Below are positions 24,950 to 36,287 of a stretch of DNA of 64,000 bases, piece by piece (within the stretch, counting starts at the first letter, position 1; the number at the start of each line of letters is the position of its first letter). A program made the translations under genes and the position numbers. This DNA is from Macrotrachela quadricornifera. Its lineage: Eukaryota > Rotifera > Eurotatoria > Philodinida > Philodinidae. The DNA is taken from positions 1,032,411 to 1,096,410 of the forward strand of contig JAJEKB010020906.1 of the NCBI GenBank assembly GCA_022393335.1. The letters run 5' to 3'. Below the pieces are notes generated by a model. The model saw nothing but the letters and a program-made list of their open reading frames with translations. It ran no database searches and was not told the DNA's origin.

Positions 24950-26620
24950 AGAAATAGAGTACTAGTTCATAGTTGAAAGTATGGAGAAGAAAATGATTTA
25001 TTCAAAATGTTTCTTTATGTTGTTTCGAATTTAGAAGATTGATTTTGATTGTGTTGAAGGTCATTGATAGGTACTGATAGATCGTGGAGTTTGTTTAGTG
25101 TCATGCATCTTGCTTCATCAGAATATATTACCTAAGAAATAATAGATTTAGTAAAAGAGCTTTTATATTATTTTGTTGAGCCATATCAAAATATTTTTGA
25201 TTTACGATATATAGTTTCAAACATGTATTCTACTTTTAGCCATGTAGATAGTTATATAACTTCAATACTCTAGTCTTTTTAAATAATATACATAGGAATT
25301 GATAAAGATTTAATTCATACAGTTCATTTTGCTAAACAAATGATACGGCAGCATGTTCTATTTCAAGATGTTATAGTTTGTCATCGAAATTATTCTTATC
25401 TGCTTTCACTGTTCACATTTAATATTTTTTCATTCTGCTAAAATTTCAAATGTTTTGTTAAAAACAACAACAATGTCATATGGTAAACTATTTGCTGATA
25501 ATTGTATATCGTTCTATTTTTCCGGTAATCGTCAAAAAATGAGCTTTATACAAGCAAACTTGTAAAGATTACATTATAATTAAAAAAGAAAGTTGAAGAG
25601 AATAATTCAAAGATCTTATTAGATCTATAAACAAGAGTTCAACATAAAAAATATGTTGCATTGAGGTGAAAATCGATCAATCGATAGGAAGAATATTAAG
25701 GATTAAATATTTTCTATCAAATGATACTAAAAAATGATATTTTGCTGATAAAAATTAGTAAAATTTTCAGGCTGTTAAAAATGAATTAGAATATGACAAA
25801 GACATTAAAAAGATAAAAACTATCTTTCAGATTCTATGGTTCAATTGGCTAAATGCTACACATAAGTAACACAAACTTCATATGTTCGAATCTTACTCTT
25901 CGTCTGCATCTTCTTTTTATATGTTTTTTATTTTGCCTGATACCTGTCGGATGGTTGTCATGTCTAGTCTTTGTCTCAAAAAGTCTTCGTCTGGGATTAG
26001 TCTGCATATTAGAATGTAACGTTCTGTGTCAATTGACTTTAGACCAATTCTAGACGAGTCTTTCGCAAAAAAATAGGACTAAACTAGACTAGATACGTAT
26101 ATTGTGGGCCGTCAATCATGTGATTTAAATGGGGCTTCATGACGGATCATTTACCCTCGACTTGGACGTATAGTTTCCTAACAGATGTATGTCAACATCT
26201 TTCATTATAAATGAATCCTTTGTTTGTAGGTGTATTGGAACGAATTTATGATCAGGATATCAACGACTACCAAGTAGTGACCTGTTTCATGTGAGATATT
26301 TCACAGATATGAGTGTAAAATTAATCAATCAAAGCAGTAATTCTAAATTTATTTTATTCTTTAAACATGCACGATGAATAATGAATGGTAGAGTTTCAAC
26401 AATAAGTATTAATTTGAGAAAATAAAGGATTAGTCATAATTAAATAGTACGGAATCACCACACATATCGGCGATTTATTTGATAATAGTTCTTAAAATGA
26501 ATAGAATGTGTTTCAGTTTAGAATCAAACAAGGCGTAGCGAGAAGCTATATAATTAATCCTAGAAGAAAATTGTTTGTCCTTAATTTTCAATCAGCATAT
26601 GACGGTTTAATTTCACTCAT
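24950..26620. other. Intergenic region
   Basis: No gene is supportable. It includes a tRNA-like string near 25838-25905, discussed among rejected items, and short chance frames. AT-rich throughout. Confidence 0.45.
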
Positions 26621-27523
26621 TTATATTGTATGTGGTACCACTACATTTGATCGTCGTGCTACTTTTTTCATAATGGACATTTTGAGTGGTTCATTAAACT
26701 GAAATAAAGCAATCGTTGCAGACACTAATGATGCATTGACAAATATATAAGCAATTCGAAAATGATATTTTGGTGGATGAGTAAAAAATGACATAATAGT
26801 AAATAATGCATAAGGAAAACCAACTGTCATTAATATTGTTAGAAGGATAACTGTACGCTGAACCATTTTTAATTCTTTTTGTGCACGAAATAAAACCTTA
26901 ACAGGTGTTATGTGTTTCCTCATTCCATGAACATATCGAATTAATTTTAAATAAATTAACATAACTAATAAAACAGGTATTAAAAAAGCATAAGTTTCTA
27001 CATATATTATAGAGAAAGAAAATCGAAGAGGTATTTGACATATTTGATTATCAACATTATAAATTATTTCATTTATTAATAGAAATGGAATTGGATATAT
27101 TAAAGCTAATACCCATGTTAAACAAATAAGAAAAATTTGAAATCTTACTGATCGCCAAAATAAACGATTTGGATAAACAACAATAATATATCGATAAATA
27201 GCTTGTAATAAAAATGAAAAATTAGCTGCAGCACATGATATATATGCCATATATGCTCGAAAAACACAAAGTAAATCTTGATATTGAATTTGTTTAAAAT
27301 CATTTTGAAATGTAAATAGACCTAAACTCATAAGACTACAACCAGATACAAGTGTAGTTAAACATGTATTTGAAACTAACATCATTGGAATTGTATGACA
27401 TGTTTTATCCAAAATAATAATCAATAAAATAATAGTAGAAAATATAACGGTCAGAATATCACAGACAATCATGAAAATATCGAAAGGAATAAACCATGTT
27501 TCAATAGATAAAGTTGAATTCAT
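26621..27523 (-). CDS. Class A-like 7TM receptor (orphan GPCR), single exon
   Basis: An intact 300-aa frame, ATG at 27523, TAA at 26621. It has a short N-terminus with one NxT site and seven hydrophobic segments. TM3 ends with AIYRYIIVVYPNRLFW, where YRY replaces DRY. An intracellular loop 3 rich in Lys/Arg (GMRKHITPVKVLFRAQKELKM) precedes TM6. TM7 ends with IALFQFNEPLKM, without a clear NPxxY. TM1 is preceded by no signal peptide. Sequence is not close to the receptor at 20070, so this is not a simple tandem duplicate. Ligand unknown. Confidence 0.85.
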   Translation of the reverse strand: MNSTLSIETWFIPFDIFMIVCDILTVIFSTIILLIIILDKTCHTIPMMLVSNTCLTTLVSGCSLMSLGLFTFQNDFKQIQYQDLLCVFRAYMAYISCAAANFSFLLQAIYRYIIVVYPNRLFWRSVRFQIFLICLTWVLALIYPIPFLLINEIIYNVDNQICQIPLRFSFSIIYVETYAFLIPVLLVMLIYLKLIRYVHGMRKHITPVKVLFRAQKELKMVQRTVILLTILMTVGFPYALFTIMSFFTHPPKYHFRIAYIFVNASLVSATIALFQFNEPLKMSIMKKVARRSNVVVPHTI

Positions 27524-27539
27524 TTTTTTTAAAAGAATA

Positions 27540-29986
27540 ATGAGTAAATGAAGAAAAACATAGATTTAATTATTTTATTTATTAAATAAATCATGTAAAA
27601 TATTTTAGTAGTAGACAAATTCTCGTAGACTATTAATAATGTATAGTCATCATCTTTTTCTTTTACAGAATGCAAGTGCATCTCGATAAGGAAAGAAGAT
27701 TTATTTTTTTATATATAAATTTTACTAGATTGTAAAATAAGAAGATTTTTTTATTAAGTAAATGAATTTATTATTATCAAGAGACAATTTCTATTTCAAT
27801 CTATCGTTAAACGAAATAAGTAAATTCCACTGAGTTTTTAATTACTCTCTATTTCAAAATGTACTGAAGTTGACATTTTCTTTTTTCTTAACAGGAATAT
27901 TATACAACATAAGCAGTAAGAAAATAACGAAGTTATATCTGTTTGTCCAACTATAAAAACTGAATCAAAAGTGAATATTTTGTCTAGATTTTTCTGTCAT
28001 AGGCGCACAAAAACGATTCTCTAATTATAGCTTTACTAATTTTTTATTGGATGTAATTTTAAACATTCACGATAAAAATATTTGTTTATAACAATAACAC
28101 TTGATAAGAAAAATCATTTTCAGTTTTGCTTGACATTGTACATAAAATCATTTCTATTTATTGAAACAGTTTGTACTTAAAACATGAATGTATTACTGAA
28201 AATTTATTTTTTAATTAATCTAAGCTATTCTTCTAGTGGGAAATAAATAAAATTTAATTGAATTTTTTTAAGAAGATCAATAATCATATTTTCTCTTCTA
28301 TACTAATCCATGATTATATTACATGTTAATCCTTTCTCTCGTTTATAAATACTCATATACCCATATAATTATCGTCTGTCTCTTTAGTTACTTCTATTTT
28401 CGAAGAAAATTTTCTATACGTTCAATATCAAATTGAAATAAAGTCAATGGACAGATTAAGAATTTCGTAGGTTAATTCATGTTTACAACATTTAAAACAA
28501 ACAACGCTCGTCATTGCAACTCGCTTAACCATTGATTGAATATGGTCAACTCATTATCTTATAGACAACTTTCTTTGTAAATACATATGAATACATTTGT
28601 TCAGCAATATTTCTCAAAATAGAATTCAAGGAGAATCGATTGATATTGAGTGAATTGTACTCAATTGAGAGTGAAGTATTTCGAGAGGAATAATAAAGAA
28701 TGATACTATAATCTAATCAAAAGAGAATATCATAACATCATGAAAATGCACAAATTGAGAATAAAAACTTAATTAATGAATGCGAAGAAGATAATACAAA
28801 GTTAATATAAATAAATGTGAAAACCTCGGATTTAAATCCGAGTGTTATGTGTACTTCAAAAAGTAAAAAGAATTGACGACAAATTGTTTCTGATCGAACT
28901 GTCTAAAAACTATCTAACTTGAGTCTATGCTCAGCATTTTGACCTTATCTCGTCTACGGATTGGCCATTTGAGCTCTGGGACATTTTAATTGATCAAAAA
29001 ACAATTTAGTCTACAAAAATATTCTGCTCAAGTGAGCAAGTTATGAGATGCAATAAGTGCTAGAATTCAAAAAATGTGTAAATTCGAAGCAATATCACAC
29101 TGTGGGAGGCGGTATTTTGGGTTTTCTTCGCGTGTTGCACAAGATTTTAGGCTTATTTTTCTACAAGACATAGATCTCATCAACGACACATCTTTTGCCA
29201 CTAGATTGTAAGAATAAAAAATCTGGGAAGACAAGTTAGCATAGATGACACTGTAGGAGACCCTAACTAGTGATCATTGACTCAACTCCCAGAATGATAT
29301 TATATCTTTAGAAATCACAGAAAACGAGTTCGGTTTCGGGCTCAGCTTAGAAAACTGGGTAGGAAGAGTTATTTTATAATGAATTTGGGCTTGTACCTAG
29401 CGAGATTATGGTCATAGGTAACCTCATGGATCTATGATAGATATATGATACACAGAGACATCAGTATTTGCATAATAATCCACCAATATAAGTAGTTATC
29501 GAGTTCAAACTTTTCCTATTTGATAACTCTTTTTAGTAGCGACCAAACCATGCATCTAGAACATTCCAAAAACATTAGTCATCTGAGACATATTTAGATA
29601 TACTGGTCTCAGGATACAGGTTTTGTACATTTTGGATCCCTGTATAAGCAACTTTCACTTGAAAACTACAATTTGATTCAAAATTTATATCATATTCAGG
29701 ATCAACGTTAAAAACTAAGTCAATTCATATATATATTAAATAAATTTAAAAAAAATTTTTTTTTTCAAAAATTCCCTGTATGCTTCCCCCTCAGGGATGG
29801 AAAGGACAATAATGACAATTTTTTTTGATAACTTATCTATTTCTTGACGGATCCTTCTCATCTTCGAACTCCGCCGAGATATTGATGAGGCAATTCTGTT
29901 CACAAAATTTCAGCTCAATCGAATGTAATTGTGAAAAAAGATTATTTAATTAATAAATAAATAAAATATTTGAAAACAGAATAATA
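27540..29986. other. AT-rich intergenic region
   Basis: I see no gene in this 2.4-kb stretch. There is a small perfect palindrome CTCGGATTTAAATCCGAG near 28826. Otherwise it is low-complexity AT-rich sequence. Confidence 0.5.
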
Positions 29987-31945
29987 ACGAATGTCTAAGG
30001 AATAATGAATCTCTCAGTATTTTGAACATTTCTCCATAATTATTGTTTTGATTAGAAAACTTTTTTTATCAAAAGATAGTGCTTGAAATTCTCTACAAAA
30101 TCATGTGTGATTAGGCTTAAAAACTGCTTTGAATATATCTGAAAAAGATGAAAATCAAAAACATACAAAACGCTGTAAAATGTAAAAGATTTAGTACCAT
30201 CAATAATCGCGCTTTGGATACCATTTATTATCAATCCATCGTATTAAAAAAGAAAATATACGAAAAGATGCAATGTGAAAAGCTCTACAATTTACAAAGA
30301 ACAATTGTAAAAAGATGAAATAAGAAAAGAACGAATTCATCTTATACCAAAAAAATACATCACTTTCGTACGCATTGTAGATCTTCTCATGCTGCATCTT
30401 TTAGTGTATTTTGCTTTTCTAATAGAGCAAAGTAAGTAATGGAAAAGTTGGATGCAAAGTGCGATCATTGATGGTGCTAAACCTTTTACATTTTATAGCT
30501 TTTTGTATGCTTTTGATTTTCATCTGTTTTTAGACATATTTAAAACAGTTGCTGAACCTAATCATACATGGTTCTGTAGAGAAATTCAAATACTATCTTT
30601 TGATAAAAAAAGTATTCTAATGGAAGCAATAATTACGGTGAAATATTCACAATACTGACGAGGGAACTATCCCAAGTGTTAATCACGGATTGAAACGGGA
30701 ACTATACCATTCGATAGAGCTCGACGAGCTGATCACGGTGGTTATAATCGTTTTTCCCCATAGGCCTTTTTTATATAATTTCTCTGATCATATTTCTCTA
30801 AGGAAATGTAATATATGGCCGTCCAATCGATCATTTCGTATAAACATATCGCCTTTGAACTCTTCGCAGTGTTCAAACTTGATGTTTTACTTCTTTCCTA
30901 TACGTTAAACATTGGTATTTATGTCATATGAACGTTAAGAACAGTATAGATGATAGTGCTGATTCCTCTTTGTTCATAGGTTATTCTACAGGGTGTCCCA
31001 AAAGTTACTCGGCAGTCTTTGATTAGTAATAGCTTTTGATAGAAAAGGGCTAGAGAATTGCGGTTTTTACCATTCGAATGGACGCGTTTAGCTCCATATT
31101 TTTACGTATTATTTAGTAACGTGGATTGATCGCATAATAATCAGTCGATAATCTTCAAAATAATCTCCCTTCCTTCAAATGAAATTTTGCTAACTTTTAA
31201 CAGTAGCTATCGACTGTGCACCTCTAGTGGATTAACAATCGCTAGAAATTGTTGTTCGTATATTCTTTTAGCACGTATTGTGTTCTGCGTGCTTTTTCTC
31301 TGTCTATTCTGTGGTCGCCTCCTATCTCAATGCATTCCTCTTCATGAATGTGAAACGTTAATTTTTGAATAATAGTTTTCTATATATTCTACAATTAGAA
31401 CACTATCATTCGTTTTTTGAAGATTATCGACTGATTATTATGCGATCAATCCACGTTACTAAATAATACGTAAAAATATGGAGCTAAACGCGTCCATTCG
31501 AATGGTAAAAACCGCAATTCTCTAGCCCTTTTCTATCAAAAGCTATTACTAATCAAAGACTGCCGAGTAACTTTTGGGACACCCTGTAGAATAACCTATG
31601 AACAAAGAGGAATCAGCACTATCATCTATACTGTTCTTAACGTTCATATGACATAAATACCAATGTTTAACGTATAGGAAAGAAGTAAAACATCAAGTTT
31701 GAACACTGCGAAGAGTTCAAAGGCGATATGTTTATACGAAATGATCGATTGGACGGCCATATATTACATTTCCTTAGAGAAATATGATCAGAGAAATTAT
31801 ATAAAAAAGGCCTATGGGGAAAAACGATTATAACCACCGTGATCAGCTCGTCGAGCTCTATCGAATGGTATAGTTCCCGTTTCAATCCGTGATTAACACT
31901 TGGGATAGTTCCCTCGTGAGAGGTTCATTATTCCTGGACACCCGT
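29987..31945. mobile_element. Older palindromic element (TA-flanked), split by a younger insertion
   Basis: The left end ACGAATGTC (29987) and right end GACACCCGT (to 31945) are near-inverts flanked by TA at 29985-29986 and 31946-31947, as in Tc1/mariner-type insertions. Arms of at least 220 bp pair across 30010-30295 and 30360-30658. The right arm is interrupted after 30658 and resumes at 31920 with GAGAGGTTCATTATTCC. This pairs with the left end, which contains GGAATAATGAATCTCTC. The peptides read from each arm (30234-30052 minus, 30452-30658 plus) are mirror artefacts. Confidence 0.75.
30659..31916. mobile_element. 1.26-kb palindromic element with 502-bp arms, inserted in the older element
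   Basis: Arms 30659-31160 and 31415-31916 are reverse complements, identical wherever I compared them. The 72-residue open frames in each arm are the same. The spacer is 254 bp. The ends are CGAGGGAAC and GTTCCCTCG, flanked by TGA on both sides (30656-30658, 31917-31919), a 3-bp target duplication. The arm contains ACAGGGTGTCCCAAAAG, which resembles ends of other transposons and may mark a further nested end. There is no transposase. Confidence 0.85.
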
Positions 31946-31947
31946 TA

Positions 31948-33300
31948 CTTAGGATTCATGTGTAACGATAAACTCAACTTCAATAATACTAAAGAATATG
32001 ATCTCTTTTGCAAGTGTACGGTATTTTTCTATGAGAAAAACGATGAAAGAAGAATATGCTAAAATTATACTTTTCGTGATTGTTTTATGGAGTTATTCAA
32101 AAAAATGAGCATTAATATCTATTTTTTCTATAATGAATAAATGCATTAAGACATGTATGCATGTTTATATAAATGATATATTCTATGATTATTATTTCTA
32201 TTATTATGCTTTGCCACTGAAGAATAAAATAACATTCTTGAATAATATTCATAAAGGTAGATAAGAGTTTGAACGTAAATTCTAATATTTTTTTTTCTCA
32301 ATGATGAAATGTCTATTGATTATTGAATCGATAGTGTCCTTCACTTGATACAAATATAATCAATTCGAACGTTTTACTTTAAATATCCCTGAAAAAAAAA
32401 TAGCTGCAGTCAGTATTTTGTCATCATAAAAATGCTTATATATTAGGAAAATAAATTGGGTACAATGAGAGCACCCTCAAGTCCAGATTCTCACAGACTT
32501 GATTTTTTCACTGTCATCAAAGCTAGTTTTTAAGATTTTTCATCGCTATAGAGTTACTTTATACGAAAGGAAACTATAGATTCTGATAGAGCATGAAGTT
32601 GTCTATCACCCTACATATTTACTTTTTTTTCTTGCATTCATACTTTGACAGAAATTTGGAATGAAATGAAAATATTCTGAATCGACAAGTACAAAAAATA
32701 TGCATTTGTTTTCGATCTTTTCTTCAATTATCATTTCAAAGGAATGTGTTATAGGAAAACATCTATAAAGATCGATGGAACGTTAGATTCTCTATCACTC
32801 TGCGTATAACGATGTGGTTCTGATTTCGTTTTCTATTATTTAACAAAAGACGACCACGTCCTTCTCGTTCGATAACATCATTGGTTTCACGATATAATTA
32901 TAAGACCGAAAAAAATAGTCCGAATTGAACAATCAACAATAGTTGCTATTTCATTTGGAGACACACCTTGATCTAATTTTAACGAAATAATTCATCATCG
33001 ATCTCCAAATGATAAATGACCGCTCATTATTAAAGAATTGAATGAAATAATTAAGCAAAGTTCAATCAGAATGTGTTTCATTTTAAAATGAATGAGCTTG
33101 CCTATCCAACTGGACGTCACAGAACGAGAAATTACATCAGCTGAACATCAAAATCAAGTACCCCAAATGAGACTAGAACATACAACTAGTGACATAAAAC
33201 AAGAATATACAATTGCAGTTTATGATAAACATGACCTTAATCCAACACATATTAACAATTTTAAGAACTTACGCTCATCAGGATTGTCTATATGATAAAA
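31948..33300. other. Intergenic region
   Basis: No gene is supportable. A 67-codon frame at 33092-33295 (MSLPIQLDVTEREITSAEHQ onward) has a protein-like composition but no recognised family and no partner exon. Confidence 0.4.
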
Positions 33301-34330
33301 ACCATCACTTATTTTCTCATAGTTGTGTATATTCTCTTTTCGTTCGTTCATCCTTTCACTCTAACCCGAGCAATCTTAATCTAACACAAAATACTGTACT
33401 CATCTCTACCTTATCCTTATTGACACTTTTTACTTCATAACAAAGCCTCTACTGTTCTAGAATTCCATCACACATTCTTGTTCCTGCTTTCACATCTTCA
33501 ACTGTCCTCCAATCCAGAAACAACGTTTTCAATAGTATCATACACTTATTAATTCCCCTTTTCCTCATATGACAACAACAACAATCATAATGATAACTAT
33601 ACTAAAATTTCATCATCGTATCGGTCAGCCTGATCTCATTACATTACCAACTGAATCAGAATACCTCCGATACTGTTACACATCCATTTGGTAATTTCAT
33701 TATTACTACCTTCCCTATCATCAATCAAACATGAAAGACAATACGTAACCAATCAACGCCCTCACCCTTACACGAACCACAAACTAAAAAAATCTATATC
33801 ATATTAGAGCGGCGAAAAAAACTATACGCTAATGTAACACACACAACAACTATTACACAAACCCATATTCTCTCCAAAATCACTACGATGCGAATCAAAC
33901 CGTTTCAAGCAAACATCTCTATTCACGACCATCAGGATTTATACTTCCCATATTAACAATCCAGAAACAGCATCTCCATGAACAGGCAACATAATAAAAC
34001 AAAACCTTAGAAAAAGTATATTCCAACCAAGTTTAACTAATATATATATATAACAACGAAAACATGCATCTAACCACAATAGAAATAATACCATCAAAAC
34101 TTGGACCAAACAAAAATAAACCAACAAAGCTATTGAAGAACAAATCGGCTCAACAAACTCAAATTCCAAACGCAGAACCAGTCCCACTTTCTATTCCATT
34201 TGCTTTCATAAACCATATGAATACTGCTATTTGCCACTTGATAATCGTTAATTTGTAAACGTGAAATACTAATTCAGTATCATCGTAACTATTCTCGCCC
34301 TCACCCTTACCCTTACCCTCACCCAACCTC
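33300..34330 (+). other. C-rich, G-poor tract with telomere-like motifs
   Basis: For about 1 kb the plus strand is markedly poor in G and rich in C and A, unlike its flanks. It contains CCCTCACCCTTAC at about 33759 and a short run of CCCTTA/CCCTCA hexamers at 34298-34324. No gene was recognised. Confidence 0.5.
34298..34324 (+). repeat. Short telomere-like hexamer run (CCCTTA/CCCTCA)
   Basis: About four to five degenerate hexamers in a row, equivalent to TAAGGG/TGAGGG on the other strand. It is too short to be a telomere. It could be an interstitial relic or chance in a C-rich tract. Confidence 0.5.
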
Positions 34331-34738
34331 AAGAAAATGGATTTGCCACGAATGAGCTTAGTATGAGATAACGGAAATTATCGAAAATTTTGACTCGCTA
34401 GACGAAAATTCATGTTGTTTTTTGAAAGATCTCAAATTTCCTTTTTTTTCGAAAGTGACTTTTTCTGGGAGAGAAAAGTTTAACAGACAGATGCTTTTAG
34501 GACGCATCTCTTGACCGAACTTAAGGAGGAAAACACGCAAACATGTTTTTAAGTTAGGTCCATGATGAGTCTGTCATGAATATTTTGCAGACAAAATCAA
34601 TTCGCTAGGAATAAATACAGGGGATTGAGTTTTAAAAAAAGATGAAACGCAGGAAAAAATATTCTATTGTGTTTCTGAATAATTTCTTCATCTGAAGTTA
34701 TGTAGAAAGCTTGCCAGCGGAGCCTCTTTCAGGCCAAA

Positions 34739-34943
34739 ATGTGGAATTCACATATGTTCATAGGAAATATGCTCAGCGACCTTTAGTCCCTCCCCTGTTC
34801 CTATGGGAACGTACCCGATGATCTCCGATCGCTGACCCTGGTTGCTACGGTCTATGATGACCGTGTCGGTAAGGAGCTGGAAAACCGCGACTTAAAACTT
34901 ACAATCACTGTTTTTCTTCGAAAAATATACGTGAGTTCCACAA
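34739..34943. mobile_element. MITE, copy B of the family at 14411
   Basis: The ends ATGTGGAATTCACAT (34739-34753) and GTGAGTTCCACAA (34931-34943) are inverts. The subterminal block GCGACTTAAAACTTACA matches copy A. The interior differs and is about 30 bp longer. No coding capacity. Confidence 0.6.
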
Positions 34944-34999
34944 GAAAAATCGAGAAAAATTGTCAGTTTAAAAGTAGTCATGAAACAACGCTTCGAATC

Positions 35000-36287
35000 T
35001 AATCAATCTTACACAATTAGATGCCTCGTACATCGTTTTTTCGAATGGTGAAAATCGCAGATATTAATCTATTTTTTTTCTCGAATTATACAAAAAATAG
35101 TCACACGCGCGAATTTTTTGAATAGGCAGTAATTCTGTGTATATATTATTCTGAGAAAACATCTAGAAAATCCTTTCGTCAAAACATTTAAAGGTTATAT
35201 CTCGTTCATATTTACATATTTATAGGTTTGACTTTTATATTAAAAATTATCTCCAAGAACGAAGCGCGGAACTGTTTATATTCATGATTGTTTATTATTT
35301 TAAATAGGAACTACCACAAAAGTATTTCAAAATAATGAAAGCCCTTTTTGTAAGAAAAGAAAGCTTTCCTCAAGATGTAAAACGCATTCTACATTGTTCA
35401 ATTTTTTTGAAAACGTTTTTGTTCTTAAAATAAGAGCATTCATATTTGAAACGCGTTCTTCACCCTTTTATTTTGCACTCGATTCATTTCAAACCACTTA
35501 TTTAAGTAACAATTTGCTTAATTATATCATTTTAATATATCATTCAAAATTCAGATACCAAAATGTCTTCTTTTTATCCAAATCAAGTAGATTTAAACAA
35601 TTATAAACGATTTATTTATTTGATCCTACTTAAATAAAACACTAATATTTTATAGATCTTCAATTAACCATTCTGTCAAAATTCATCACATCCGACCTTA
35701 AACTATCTAGTTCAAAGATCTTCCTTGTAATGAACGAAAGTGTAACGTGACATGAATTTTTTTTTCTACTTATAAACGAACGCATTCAATGTAATCTGAT
35801 GTCTTTGAACTTCGTCATTCTAACTGATTTTAATGCCAATATAATTAAAAACAGAAATTTTCTAATCCAGAATTTAAACCATTTCACTTATCTACTTTTC
35901 TCTCAAAAACGTTCCACTCTAAATAATTTCTTATTCCACACGCATTCGAATGTTCTTTCTATTCATTTCCATTAATTGATAACGATCTCAACTTGACAAA
36001 TTATTGTGTCTTGACAACTATTAAGCAATTTTATTGTTTACTTCTAGAGTTTGTATGAAAATTTCAAAAGAATTTCAATTATTCAAAGAGAAGGTGATAG
36101 AAATGATTAGATATCCTGTCTTTTCCTTTGAACACAACAATAATAAAATTAATCTATATAGATAAATCTGCTATAATCTTGCTGTTTCTTCTTGTATAAA
36201 TTTATGTCAGATAAATATAGAACAATTTGCAGAATGACGTTCACACAATAAAAGTAATGTTCAAATGAAAACAAGGACCGATTTTTA
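35000..36287. other. Intergenic region downstream of the F-box/LRR gene
   Basis: No gene is supportable. AT-rich. It should contain the 3' end and polyadenylation region of the minus-strand gene ending at 36288. AATAAA-like signals in that orientation are possible but not distinctive. Confidence 0.45.

Noticed and set aside
25838..25905. tRNA-like string with GGTTCAATTGGCTAAATGC and GTTCGAATC
   Set aside because: The D-loop-like and T-loop-like words are present and spaced about right, but I could not pair the T stem or a 5-bp anticodon stem, and position 33 is not clearly U. At best a decayed tRNA-derived relic.
30690..31885. Identical 72-residue frames on opposite strands
   Set aside because: Also mirror images within the 502-bp inverted arms; no codon-level sign of selection or family match.
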